A stretch of 64,000 nt of DNA from Nocardia pseudobrasiliensis NBRC 108224 (GTDB lineage Bacteria; Actinomycetota; Actinomycetes; Mycobacteriales; Mycobacteriaceae), in assembly GCF_001613105.1 (NCBI RefSeq), contig NZ_BDBS01000009.1, positions 186,001 through 250,000 of the forward strand, in the 5' to 3' direction. This document shows positions 37,502 to 46,799 of the stretch, in pieces. The notes beneath the pieces are model-generated. The model was given only the letters and a program-made list of their open reading frames with translations. It was not told the DNA's origin and made no database searches. The position numbers were made by a program, and so were the translations under genes. Each line of letters starts with the position of its first letter. The stretch's first letter is position 1.

Positions 37502-39619
37502 ATGGTGCTGCCCGATCCGACCGGCGACGTGGCCCCGCTGGGCGTCTGGCCGGGGACGCCCTATCCCCTGGGCGCGACCTACGACGGCGCGGGCACCAAC
37601 TTCTCGGTCTTCTCCGAAGTCGCCGAGCGGGTGGAGGTCTGCCTGATCGATGACGAGGGCGTCGAGACGCGAATTCCGCTGGAGGAGGTCGACACCTACG
37701 TCTGGCACGCCTATGTGCCGACGGTCGCGCCCGGTCAGCACTACGGCTTCCGGGTGCACGGACCCTTCGATCCGGACCGCGGATTGCGCTGCGACGCAAG
37801 CAAACTGCTGCTCGACCCGTACGGCAAGGCCTTCGCGGGCGAATTCGACGGGCATTCCTCGCTGCACACCTACGGCCAGGACACCTTGGGCCACACCATG
37901 ACCGGCGTGGTGATCAACCCGTTCTTCGACTGGGCCGACGACCGCTCGCCCACCCGTCCCTATCACGAGACGGTCATCTACGAGGCCCACGTCAAGGGTA
38001 TGACCATGACCCATCCGGCGGTGCCCGAGCAGTTGCGCGGCACCTACGCGGGCATCGCCCATCCGGCGATCATCGAACATCTGAAATCGTTGGGCATCAC
38101 CGCGATCGAGCTCATGCCGGTCCATCAGTTCATCCACGATCAGATGCTGCTGGATCAGGGACTGCGCAACTACTGGGGTTACAACAGCGTCGGCTATCTG
38201 GCCCCGCATCACGACTACGCCGCCGACCGCCGACCCGGCGCGGCGGTCACCGAATTCAAGGCCATGGTGCGGGAACTGCACGCGGAGGGCATCGAGGTCA
38301 TCCTCGACGTGGTCTACAACCACACCGGCGAGGGCAATCACCTCGGCCCGACCATCGGCCTGCGCGGTATCGACAACGCCGCCTACTACCGGCTGATGGA
38401 GGACGAGCCCGAGCACTACATGGACTACACCGGCACCGGCAACAGCCTCAATGTGCGCCATCCGCACACCCTGCAGCTGATCATGGATTCGCTGCGGTAC
38501 TGGATCCTGGAGATGCACGTCGACGGCTTCCGCTTCGACCTGGCCGCGACCCTGGCGCGCGAATTGCACGATGTGGACCGGCTTTCCACCTTCTTCGATC
38601 TGGTGCAGCAAGATCCGGTGGTGAGCCAGGTGAAGCTGATCGCCGAACCGTGGGACGTCGGCGAGGGCGGCTATCAGGTCGGCAACTTCCCCGGGCTGTG
38701 GACGGAGTGGAACGGCAAATACCGGGACACCGTGCGCGATTACTGGCGCGGTGAGCCGTCGACGCTGGGCGAGTTCGCCTCCCGGCTCACCGGCTCCTCC
38801 GATCTGTACGAAGCCACCGGCCGTAGGCCGAGCGCCAGTATCAACTTCGTCACCGCCCACGACGGGTTCACCCTGCGGGATCTGGTGTCCTACAACGACA
38901 AACACAATGAGGCCAACGGCGAGGGCAATCGCGACGGCGAGAGCCACAACCGCTCCTGGAACTGCGGCGTGGAGGGCCCGACCGACGATCCGGAGGTACT
39001 GGCGCTGCGAGAACGCCAGAGCCGCAACATGATCGCGACACTGGTGTTGTCGCAGGGCACCCCGATGCTGCTGCACGGCGACGAGATGGGTCGCACCCAG
39101 CAGGGCAACAACAATGCCTACTGCCAGGACTCGCCGCTGTCGTGGATGGATTGGTCGCTGGCACAGAAGAATTCGGATCTGCTCGAATTCACCCGCGCGG
39201 CGATCGCGCTGCGCGCCGAACATCCGGTGTTCCGGCGACGACGCTTCTTCGACGGCCGCCCCGCCACCGGCCACGCTCACCCCGGTGACATCGCCTGGCT
39301 GACCCCGGCGGGTGAGGAGATGACCGCCGCCGACTGGGACTCGGGCTTCGGCCGCTCGCTGACGGTATTCCTCAACGGCGCGGCCATCAAGGAACCGGGC
39401 CCGCGCGGGGAGCGCGTCACCGACGACTCCTTCCTGCTGTGTTTCAACGCCCACGATGCCGCAATCGGGTTCGTTCTGCCCGGCGTCGAGTTCGGCGAGC
39501 GCTGGTCGGTGGCGCTGGACTGCGCGACCCCGACCGGGGAGTCCGAGGCGGATTTTCCCGCCGCCGCGACGGTCGAGGTTCTCCCGCGCTGCTTGCTTGT
39601 TCTGCGCCGGACGGCATGA
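37502..39619 (+). CDS. glgX: Glycogen debranching enzyme GlgX/TreX
   Basis: 705 aa GH13 isoamylase. An N-terminal CBM48 module (about 15-120; LGATYDGAGTNFSVFSEVAERVEVCL) precedes the (beta/alpha)8 barrel with ILDVVYNHTGEGN, DGFRFDLAATLAREL (nucleophile Asp), LIAEPWDVGEGGYQVG (acid/base Glu), and NFVTAHDGFTLRDLVSY (transition-state Asp). It removes alpha-1,6 branches of glycogen, feeding treY. ATG 37502 has TACTGT 7 nt upstream and is probably leaderless. Its stop overlaps the treY ATG (ATGA), so the pair is one operon. Confidence 0.95.
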   Translation: MVLPDPTGDVAPLGVWPGTPYPLGATYDGAGTNFSVFSEVAERVEVCLIDDEGVETRIPLEEVDTYVWHAYVPTVAPGQHYGFRVHGPFDPDRGLRCDASKLLLDPYGKAFAGEFDGHSSLHTYGQDTLGHTMTGVVINPFFDWADDRSPTRPYHETVIYEAHVKGMTMTHPAVPEQLRGTYAGIAHPAIIEHLKSLGITAIELMPVHQFIHDQMLLDQGLRNYWGYNSVGYLAPHHDYAADRRPGAAVTEFKAMVRELHAEGIEVILDVVYNHTGEGNHLGPTIGLRGIDNAAYYRLMEDEPEHYMDYTGTGNSLNVRHPHTLQLIMDSLRYWILEMHVDGFRFDLAATLARELHDVDRLSTFFDLVQQDPVVSQVKLIAEPWDVGEGGYQVGNFPGLWTEWNGKYRDTVRDYWRGEPSTLGEFASRLTGSSDLYEATGRRPSASINFVTAHDGFTLRDLVSYNDKHNEANGEGNRDGESHNRSWNCGVEGPTDDPEVLALRERQSRNMIATLVLSQGTPMLLHGDEMGRTQQGNNNAYCQDSPLSWMDWSLAQKNSDLLEFTRAAIALRAEHPVFRRRRFFDGRPATGHAHPGDIAWLTPAGEEMTAADWDSGFGRSLTVFLNGAAIKEPGPRGERVTDDSFLLCFNAHDAAIGFVLPGVEFGERWSVALDCATPTGESEADFPAAATVEVLPRCLLVLRRTA

Positions 39620-42042
39620 TCGATGGCGAGATGACAGAACCGACACCGCCCGACGAGGTCACCGGGCCGATCGCCCGCCGTACATCGGTCCGCAGCACCT
39701 ACCGGTTGCAACTGCGGCCCGACCTGCTCACCTTCGCCGATGCCCGCGCGATCGCGGAGTATCTGCAGCAGCTGGGCATCTCCCACCTGTACCTGTCCCC
39801 GATCCTGACCGCGGCCCACGGGTCCACCCACGGCTACGACGTGACCGATCCGACAACGGTCTCCGCGGCGCTGGGCGGCCCGGCCGGACTCAAGGCGCTG
39901 TCCGACGAGGTTCGCGCCCGGGGTATGGGGTTGATCGTCGATCTGGTGCCCAATCACGTGGGCGTGGCCGATCCGCGCCAGAATCCGTGGTGGTGGGATG
40001 TGCTGCGCAACGGCAAGGGCTCGCAGTTCGCGCACTTCTTCGATATCGACTGGAGTCCGGCCAACGGCGCGGGCGGACGCTTGGCGCTGCCGGTGCTGCA
40101 GAGCGAGAACGATCCGGCCGCGCTGACCGTGGACCGCAGCGGCCCCGAGCCCATGCTCGCCCTGCACGATCTGCGCTTCCCCATCGCCCCGGGCACCGAC
40201 GGCGAGAACGCGCTGCGCATTCACGATCGCCAGCACTATCGCCTGGTCAGCTGGAAGGCCGGGGTGTGCACGTATCGCCGTTTCTTCGCGGTGTCGAGTC
40301 TGGCCGCGATCCGGCAGGAGGATCCGGCCGTCTTCGACCTCAGCCATCGCGAACTGGCCGCCTGGTGTGAACACGATCTCGTCGACGGCGTGCGCATCGA
40401 CCATCCCGACGGGTTGGCCGACCCCGCGGGTTATCTGACCAAACTGCGCCGCCTGATCGGCCCCAATCGGCTGCTGCTGGTGGAGAAGATCCTCGCCCGC
40501 TCCGAACCGCTGGACCCCGTCCTGCCCATCGATGGCACCACCGGCTACGACGCGCTCGCCCTCGTGGGCGGGGTCTTCGTCGACCCCGCCGGGGAGCCGG
40601 CCCTCACCGAACTGTCGCGCGAATTGTGCGAGCACGGCAGCGACGCGGAATGGTTCGCCGATACCGAACATCGGATCAAACGCGCGGTGGCCGAGAAGCT
40701 GCTGGTGCCCGAGGTGCGACGACTGGTGGCCGCGGTCAAACGCGACGGCGGCGCCGAGGATTTCGACACCATGGCGCTCACCAACGCCACCATCGAGGCG
40801 CTGTCGCATGTGCCGGTCTATCGCACCGACTATTCGCCCCTGACCGGTGTGCTCGCCGAGGTCATCGCCGAAATCGAAAGGCGCAACGGCGAATTGGCCG
40901 CGCCGCTGGCGGTCCTGGTCGCGGCGCTGGCCGCGGGCGGCGAGGCGGCGGTGCGCTTCCAGCAGGTGTGCGGGGCGATCACGGCCAAGGCCGTCGAGGA
41001 CACCATGTTCTATCAGGCCGCGCGGCTGGTGTCGCTGCAGGAGGTCGGCGGCGATCCGGCCCGATTCGGGCGCTCGCCGTTGGAATTCCACCTCGCCAAT
41101 GCCGATCGCGCTCGCCGCTGGCCGGCCTCGATGACCGCCCTGTCCACCCATGACACCAAGCGCGGTGAGGATGTGCGCGCCCGCATCTCGGTGCTGTCGC
41201 AGCTGGCTGAGACGTGGGCGGGCGCGGTAACGGCGTGGAACGACATCACCCCGCCGCCGGACGGCGCGACCGCGCTGTTCCTGTTACAGAACATGTTCGG
41301 GGTCTGGCCGGCCGACGGCCGCGCGGCCGCCGCGGTACCCGGACTGCGCGAGCGGCTGCATCAGTTCGCGGAGAAGGCCGTTCGCGAGGCGGGCACCCGG
41401 TCCTCCTGGGAGGAGCCCGATTCCGAATTCGAGACCGAACTGCACCACTGGATCGACGCGGTGATCGACGGCCCGGTCGGTGCGGAGCTGAGCGAGCTGG
41501 TCACGAAACTGTCCCCGCACGCCTGGTCGGACGCGCTGGCGCAGAAGCTGTTACAGCTGTGCGGGCCCGGCATTCCGGATATCTACCAGGGCTGCGAACT
41601 CTGGGAGGATTCGCTCGTCGATCCGGACAACCGCCGCCCGGTGGATTTCTCCCATCGCCTGGCCATGCTCCAATCTCTCACCGGCACACCGGAACTGGAC
41701 GCCTCCGGGGCGGCGAAGATGTGGGTGGTCGCCTATGCGCTGTGGCTGCGCCGCGAGCGCCCCGACTGCTTCGTCGGCGGCGGCTACACCCCGCTGTTCG
41801 CGACCGGCGAGCGGTCGGCGCATCTACTCGGCTACGCCCGCGGCCGGATCGGCGAACCGCCGCAGGTGATCGTGGCCGCGACCCGGCACAGCGTGGGACT
41901 GGCCGATTCCGGCTGGGGCGATACCGCCCTCGAACTGCCCGAGGGCAGTTGGACCGACCGGCTGACCGGGCAGATCTTCTCCGGTCCGGTCCGCGCGGAC
42001 AAGCTGTTCGCCCGGCTTCCGGTCGCCCTGCTGGTGCGATGA
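39616..42042 (+). CDS. treY: Maltooligosyl trehalose synthase
   Basis: 808 aa GH13_26 enzyme converting the reducing-end maltose of an oligosaccharide to a trehalosyl unit. Seen: STYRLQLRPDLLTFADARAIAEYLQQLGISHLYLSPILTAAHGSTHGYDVTDPT, LIVDLVPNHVGVADPRQNPWWWDVL, GVRIDHPDGLADP, LLVEKILARSEPL, STHDTKRGEDVRARISVLS, PGIPDIYQGCELWEDSLVDPDNRRPVDF. ATG 39616 overlaps the glgX stop; ATG 39631 is another candidate. treZ, the partner that releases trehalose, is not adjacent in this window. Confidence 0.95.
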   Translation: MIDGEMTEPTPPDEVTGPIARRTSVRSTYRLQLRPDLLTFADARAIAEYLQQLGISHLYLSPILTAAHGSTHGYDVTDPTTVSAALGGPAGLKALSDEVRARGMGLIVDLVPNHVGVADPRQNPWWWDVLRNGKGSQFAHFFDIDWSPANGAGGRLALPVLQSENDPAALTVDRSGPEPMLALHDLRFPIAPGTDGENALRIHDRQHYRLVSWKAGVCTYRRFFAVSSLAAIRQEDPAVFDLSHRELAAWCEHDLVDGVRIDHPDGLADPAGYLTKLRRLIGPNRLLLVEKILARSEPLDPVLPIDGTTGYDALALVGGVFVDPAGEPALTELSRELCEHGSDAEWFADTEHRIKRAVAEKLLVPEVRRLVAAVKRDGGAEDFDTMALTNATIEALSHVPVYRTDYSPLTGVLAEVIAEIERRNGELAAPLAVLVAALAAGGEAAVRFQQVCGAITAKAVEDTMFYQAARLVSLQEVGGDPARFGRSPLEFHLANADRARRWPASMTALSTHDTKRGEDVRARISVLSQLAETWAGAVTAWNDITPPPDGATALFLLQNMFGVWPADGRAAAAVPGLRERLHQFAEKAVREAGTRSSWEEPDSEFETELHHWIDAVIDGPVGAELSELVTKLSPHAWSDALAQKLLQLCGPGIPDIYQGCELWEDSLVDPDNRRPVDFSHRLAMLQSLTGTPELDASGAAKMWVVAYALWLRRERPDCFVGGGYTPLFATGERSAHLLGYARGRIGEPPQVIVAATRHSVGLADSGWGDTALELPEGSWTDRLTGQIFSGPVRADKLFARLPVALLVR

Positions 42043-42158
42043 CACGCCCGGCCACGCGACACGCTGGCCGACCCGTTGGTCCCTTTTGTGACTGGTGAGA
42101 CATAGCATCATCGGCTGCATCCGCACGATCGATCGCGTTTCGTCAGGAGGCAGCTCGT

Positions 42159-43562
42159 ATGGAGTTCGGTTTCCGCGCGCGTCGGGTGGCGCTCGGCTGT
42201 TGCGTCGCAGTCACGATGATCGGGACGCTCGCCGCTCCCGCCCCCGCGGCTCCGCAATCGCCGGACCTCCCCACCGATCTGGTCGAGGCCCTGCAGCGCG
42301 ATCTGAAGATCAGCGCTCAGCAGTATCTCGCGCGCATCCGAACCTCCGAGCGGCTCGCCGACTTCGCGTCCACCGCGCGCATCGCGCATCCGAACGTTTT
42401 CGCCGGTGTCCGCATGGACGGTGACCGCGGCGTCGTGGCGCTGGCCGACGGGGTGAGTTCGGATGCGGCCCGAAAGGCCGCGCAGCAGGCGGGTTTCGCG
42501 GTGGAGACGGTCGGCGACAGCCTGGCCACGCTGCGCGGGCGGCGCACCGCCTTCGAACAGTGGCTGGCTCGGCAGCCGCGATCGGTGGCCGAATCGGTGG
42601 TGGGCTACGGCATCGACGTCACGCACAACAGCCTGACCGTGCGGGTCGCCCAGGGCACGCAGCTGCCCAGCGAGGCGGGTCGGCTCCGCTCGATCACCGC
42701 GCAGATCCCGGTGGCCCAGCCCTACAGCGGCCCGATCGTCGACAAGGAGCCGATGACGGGCGCCGGCACCGACGCCGTCATCGGCGGGCAGCCCTATGCC
42801 TTCGACTTCCTGGGCCGGACCGGCAAATGCTCGTTCGGATTCAACGGCACCGACGCCGCCGGACACGCCGTGAATATCACAGCGGGACATTGCAATCCGA
42901 ACAATCTGCTCCCCAAGGCCGACAAGTCGACCCAGCCGCGGCACATCTTCGAAACCGGTTTCGACGCCCACGACAAGCGGCGCGGCGACGATCTCGGCTA
43001 CTTCGAGGCGTCCAATCTCGGCCCGCACGACTTCTCGGTCATCCGCATCGGCGACGCCGCGGCGGCGCGCTTCCGCAACAACCAGATCACCACCCGCCGC
43101 ATCACGGTGCCGGGCCCGATGTCGGCGGGTTCGGCCGCCGGACTGCATCTGCCGACCAGCAGCAGCGAGGGGTCGGCCGGGACGCCGCCGGCCGGTCCGG
43201 ATATCGGCATCGACGGCACCGCCGACCCCGTCGTCGGCGGCATCGTCTGCAAGGCCGGTATGCGCACCGGCTACACCTGCGGCCAGGTCATCGACGTCGA
43301 TCTGGAACTCAATGTGAAGATGAAGCCCGAGGACAAGGACTCCACCCGCCTCGAGCATATGTTCGCCGCCAATGTCTGCGGTCAGCACGGCGACAGCGGT
43401 GGTCCGATCTTCGCCGGCTCCAAGGCCGTCGGGATCACCAGCGCCGTCGCCATGGATCCGACCTCACCGTCGGACGGATGCGGTCTGATCCCACTGCTGA
43501 TCGGTCAGCCGATCAACCCTGTGCTGCAGGCCAATCCGGGTCTGACGGTGCGAACGAACTGA
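42159..43562 (+). CDS. Secreted S1-family (chymotrypsin-like) serine protease
   Basis: 467 aa. Signal peptide (about 1-30, ending APAPAAP), a pro-region of about 160 residues (DLVEALQRDLKISAQQYLARI... GVVALADGVSSDAA, as in alpha-lytic/streptogrisin proteases), then the protease domain. Catalytic triad: His in NITAGHCNP (about 242), Asp in HDFSVIRI (about 291), Ser in CGQHGDSGGPIFAGS (about 411). The conserved disulfides around CSFGFN and CGQVIDVD are visible. Self-cleaving secreted protease. GGAGG lies 11 nt before ATG 42159; a TAGCAT -10 sits further up at 42106. Confidence 0.92.
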   Translation: MEFGFRARRVALGCCVAVTMIGTLAAPAPAAPQSPDLPTDLVEALQRDLKISAQQYLARIRTSERLADFASTARIAHPNVFAGVRMDGDRGVVALADGVSSDAARKAAQQAGFAVETVGDSLATLRGRRTAFEQWLARQPRSVAESVVGYGIDVTHNSLTVRVAQGTQLPSEAGRLRSITAQIPVAQPYSGPIVDKEPMTGAGTDAVIGGQPYAFDFLGRTGKCSFGFNGTDAAGHAVNITAGHCNPNNLLPKADKSTQPRHIFETGFDAHDKRRGDDLGYFEASNLGPHDFSVIRIGDAAAARFRNNQITTRRITVPGPMSAGSAAGLHLPTSSSEGSAGTPPAGPDIGIDGTADPVVGGIVCKAGMRTGYTCGQVIDVDLELNVKMKPEDKDSTRLEHMFAANVCGQHGDSGGPIFAGSKAVGITSAVAMDPTSPSDGCGLIPLLIGQPINPVLQANPGLTVRTN

Positions 43563-43604
43563 CGACCTCAGGCCGTGATCGCCTGCGGTAGCTCCGAGGT
43601 CGTC
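43561..43604. terminator. Possible hairpin at the convergent protease/DUF2235 ends
   Basis: GACGACCTC and GAGGTCGTC form 9 bp and inner AGGC/GCCT adds four more, beginning at the protease stop and running into the last codons of the DUF2235 gene. No T-tract. Confidence 0.4.
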
Positions 43605-44701
43605 GCGGCCGGCTCGTAGGGAAGCGAGCCGGCCAGTTCGTTCTCCCAGCGCATCACGTTCGGCGGGTTGTAATCCGAACAGGGCTGCGCCGTGGTCGAC
43701 AGGTACACCTGGTGATCGTCGGGCAGGCCCAATCGCCGCCAGGAGTCGCGATAGAACCGCTTACTGGTCGGATGCGCCACCTTCGCGCACAAATTCAGCA
43801 TGCGATAGCCGACGGTCAGCGAGTTGTGCGGCGTCACGGAGTTGTCGAAGCCCGCGTGGCGAGCGATCAACTGCTCCAACCGATCCCGATCGAACACCAG
43901 GCCCTGCTTCTCGGCCTCGCTCACCATCCAGCGCAGCGTGATGTTCGACAGCCGCGGATCCTGATAGCCGCCGCCGATATCGGTGTGCACTCCCTTGAAC
44001 CAGACCTGCTTGACCCGCTCGGGATCCTGCTGCACCGCCTCGGGCACCTCCCACAGACACGGCGCGAAGGCGCGGCGGCGTTCGTTGATGGCCAACGCCT
44101 GACGCGCGCATTCGACCAGCGGCGACAGCCGCACATCGTGGAAGCGGTAGCGCCACGAGGTCAGCAGCGGCACACCCATCGAGCCCACGGTGTCGAAGAC
44201 GCCCATGAACTTGATCGGCACCGAGTAGTGGCAGTTCTCCTCGCGGAAGCGCACCCAGTGCTGCGGATCCGGATCATCGGGATTGCGCTTGCGCTCCCGA
44301 TAGATCCGCAGCGCCTGCGGATATTTCCCATCGATCATCGCCTCGGCCGTCATCAGGCCCAGGCGGTTGATCATGCCCGCGAGGCTGCGCGCGGTATAGG
44401 CGCCGCGGCTGAAGCCGAAGATGTAGATCTCGTCGCCGGGCTCCCAGTTCAGGGCCAGCTGCCAGTACATGGTCGACAGATTCGCGTCCAGGCCCAGGCC
44501 GAACGCCCCGCCGAGCAATTTGTCGGCGAGATAACCGCGCGAACCGGGCCCGTCGATGTAGAAGACGCGCTGACCCACCCCGCCCCCACGCGCCGAGGGG
44601 GTGTGCAGCCGGACCGATTCGGCGATCTTGACGATATTGGACACCGAGGGGTTGCTCTCCGCACCCCACGTGCCGTCACAACAGACCACCAGTCGTTTCA
44701 T
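43568..44701 (-). CDS. DUF2235 family hydrolase (T6SS Tle1-like phospholipase fold)
   Basis: 377 aa. DUF2235 alpha/beta hydrolase: KRLVVCCDGTWGAESNPSVSNIVKIAESV, YIFGFSRGAYTARSLAGMI (nucleophile GFSRG), FMGVFDTVGSMGVP (Asp), VWFKGVHTDIGGGYQDPRLSNITLRWM (His). This fold includes T6SS phospholipase effectors in Gram-negatives, but there are no VgrG, Hcp or immunity genes here and actinobacteria lack that system. No signal peptide; a cytoplasmic hydrolase of unknown substrate. GGGAGGAT precedes ATG 44701. Confidence 0.85.
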   Translation of the reverse strand: MKRLVVCCDGTWGAESNPSVSNIVKIAESVRLHTPSARGGGVGQRVFYIDGPGSRGYLADKLLGGAFGLGLDANLSTMYWQLALNWEPGDEIYIFGFSRGAYTARSLAGMINRLGLMTAEAMIDGKYPQALRIYRERKRNPDDPDPQHWVRFREENCHYSVPIKFMGVFDTVGSMGVPLLTSWRYRFHDVRLSPLVECARQALAINERRRAFAPCLWEVPEAVQQDPERVKQVWFKGVHTDIGGGYQDPRLSNITLRWMVSEAEKQGLVFDRDRLEQLIARHAGFDNSVTPHNSLTVGYRMLNLCAKVAHPTSKRFYRDSWRRLGLPDDHQVYLSTTAQPCSDYNPPNVMRWENELAGSLPYEPAATTSELPQAITA

Positions 44702-44886
44702 GGGTGAAATCCTCCCGCCCCGTTCGTCCCCGAACTTGCGTAGCCGACTACCCGAATCATCGACTCGGCCCTACGCAAGTGTTAATCGCTTCACAGATTC
44801 CTCATGAAGTCCCTGCCATTGTGACGGACATGCCCGCAGAACGCGCTGCCGTCGCCACCGCACCCGGCTGTGCTGAAATGAGCAGG

Positions 44887-45546
44887 ATGCGCGTACTGGT
44901 AGTCGAGGACGATCGCGAGCTGGGCGACGAGGTCGCCGACGGCCTGCGGGCCGCGGGCTTCGCGGTCGATCTCGCGCGGGATATGGCCGATGCGGATCTG
45001 AAGATCACGGTCAACGCCTACGACTGCCTGATCATCGATCGCGGCCTGCCCGACGGCGACGGCCTGGATCTGGTGCGCGCACATCGCGAATCCGGCGACC
45101 GCACCCCGGTGCTGATCCTCACCGCCCGCGACGGCCTGGCCGACCGGCTCGACGGCTTCGCCCACGGCGCCGACGACTATGTGGTCAAACCCTTCGACCT
45201 CGACGAGCTGGCCGCCCGGGTGCGCGCCCTGTGCCGCCGCCAGGAACGCCCGGCGCCGACCCGCACCCAGATCCGCGATCTGGTGGTCGACCGCCCGCGG
45301 CGGCGGGTACAGCGGGCCGGGGTGCTGTTGACGTTGACGCCCAAGGAGTTCGGCGTCCTGGAACTGCTCGCCACCCGCGCGGGCAGCGTCGTCACCCGCA
45401 CCGAACTCATCGAATGCTGCTGGGACGAGATGGCCGAACCCGCCTCCAACGTGGTCGACGTGGTGATCGCGCAGCTGCGCCGCAAACTCGGCGCGCCGCC
45501 GCTCATCGATACCGTCCGCGGCGTCGGCTTCACCATCGAACCGTGA
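44887..45546 (+). CDS. OmpR/PhoB-family response regulator
   Basis: 219 aa. Receiver domain (1-120): RVLVVEDDRELGDEVADGL, phospho-acceptor Asp in CLIIDRGLPDGDGLDL (about 51), LILTARD, YVVKPFDLDEL (Lys). The C-terminal winged helix (about 130-219) carries LTPKEFGVLELLATRAGSVVTRTELIECCWDE and VVIAQLRRKLGAPPLIDTVRGVGFTIEP. Its stop overlaps the kinase GTG start (GTGA), so the pair is one operon. ATG 44878 would add three residues. It is divergent to the DUF2235 gene. Confidence 0.92.
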   Translation: MRVLVVEDDRELGDEVADGLRAAGFAVDLARDMADADLKITVNAYDCLIIDRGLPDGDGLDLVRAHRESGDRTPVLILTARDGLADRLDGFAHGADDYVVKPFDLDELAARVRALCRRQERPAPTRTQIRDLVVDRPRRRVQRAGVLLTLTPKEFGVLELLATRAGSVVTRTELIECCWDEMAEPASNVVDVVIAQLRRKLGAPPLIDTVRGVGFTIEP

Positions 45547-46799
45547 CCGGACGCGATCCGCGCCCGGCGGTCGCACGGCTGCGACGCACCCGTTGGCGGC
45601 TGACCGTGCTGTTCACCGCGATCACCGCGATCTGCCTGATCGTCTTCGGCGCCTTCGCCGCGACCATCGACGCCCGCTCACGCCAGCGGGCCCTCGACGA
45701 TCGCGTCGACCGGATCGCCACCGGCCTGACCCGCGACGTGTTCTGGGACGAGAAGGGCGGACTCGATCTGGAACTGCTGCGCGAGGACGATCTGGCCCAG
45801 GGCACGGCCTCGGTCGCGGTGTTGAGCCACGATGCGACCGCGGGCTGGCGCGAGGCGTTCGGTCACCGGCGGCCGGGCCTGCCCACCGACGCGCGGCTGG
45901 CGGCGCTGGCCGCCGACGCCGCCACCGAGGGCGAGCAGATCATCCGGACCGTGCCGAGTAACGACGGCCATCCCGTGCGGGTGGCCGCGGTGCCGAGCTG
46001 GAACAGCGAAACCCAGGTGGGCGCGGTGGTTTTCGCGGCCGTGGATCCCGCGCCGGGCGAACGCGATCACGACGGGCTGGTGCTCGCGCTCGAACTGGGC
46101 GGCGCGGCCCTGATCGCGCTCGCGGCCGCCGCGGGCCATCTGCTGTCGGGGCTGAGCATGCGCTCGGCGCTGCGCATGCTCGACGATCAGGAACGCTTCC
46201 TCGCCGACGCCGCACACGAACTGCGCACCCCGCTGGCCACCCTGCGTCTGCACACCGATGCGGGCCTGCGCGAACCGGATCGAGCCACCACGGCACTGAC
46301 CGATGTGCGGCGCTTGGCCGATCGGATGGGCCGGTTGGTCACCGGACTGCTCGCCCGCACCCGCACCCAGACCGGGGTGGTGCGCCCGGACGCGGTGCGG
46401 CTGCGGCTGGATCAGCTGGTCGAGGCCGTCGTCGCCGAATGCGGGCCCGATATCGCCCTGAGCGCCGAACCCACTGTGGTGCAGGCGGATCCGGACCTGC
46501 TCACCCTGGCCGTGCGCAATCTGGTCGACAATGCCCTGGTACACGGCGGCGGCCGGGTCGAGGTGAGCGTGGCCGCGGGCCGGGTCAGCGTGCGCGATCA
46601 CGGCGCGGGAGTGGACGCGACACTCGGCGATCCGTTCACCCACGGCACCACCGGTTCGCCGAGCGGGCACGGCATCGGATTGTCGATCGTGCGCTGGGTC
46701 GCCCAATTGCACGACGGCAGCGCCATTATCGAGGCCGCGCCCGACGGCGGCACGCTGGCGGTGCTGGCGCTGCCGGAAATCAGTACCGCGTCAGAATGA
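45543..46799 (+). CDS. Sensor histidine kinase
   Basis: 418 aa. A short cytoplasmic N-terminus, TM1 (about 19-40, LTVLFTAITAICLIVFGAF), an extracytoplasmic sensing region (about 45-165), TM2 (about 185-210), then H-box FLADAAHELRTPLATLRLH, N-box LAVRNLVDNALVHGGG, G1 RDHGAGVD and G2 SGHGIGLSIVRWVAQLH. GTG 45543 overlaps the response regulator stop. Ligand unknown. The 3' end overlaps the convergent CYTH-like gene by 20 nt. Confidence 0.92.
   Translation: MTGRDPRPAVARLRRTRWRLTVLFTAITAICLIVFGAFAATIDARSRQRALDDRVDRIATGLTRDVFWDEKGGLDLELLREDDLAQGTASVAVLSHDATAGWREAFGHRRPGLPTDARLAALAADAATEGEQIIRTVPSNDGHPVRVAAVPSWNSETQVGAVVFAAVDPAPGERDHDGLVLALELGGAALIALAAAAGHLLSGLSMRSALRMLDDQERFLADAAHELRTPLATLRLHTDAGLREPDRATTALTDVRRLADRMGRLVTGLLARTRTQTGVVRPDAVRLRLDQLVEAVVAECGPDIALSAEPTVVQADPDLLTLAVRNLVDNALVHGGGRVEVSVAAGRVSVRDHGAGVDATLGDPFTHGTTGSPSGHGIGLSIVRWVAQLHDGSAIIEAAPDGGTLAVLALPEISTASE

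Noticed and set aside
37364..39646. 760-aa minus-strand frame opposite glgX
   Set aside because: Lies exactly over a conserved GH13 gene and has no motif; antisense shadow.
43568..44701. T6SS effector system around the DUF2235 protein
   Set aside because: No VgrG, Hcp or immunity gene nearby, and actinobacteria lack the secretion system.
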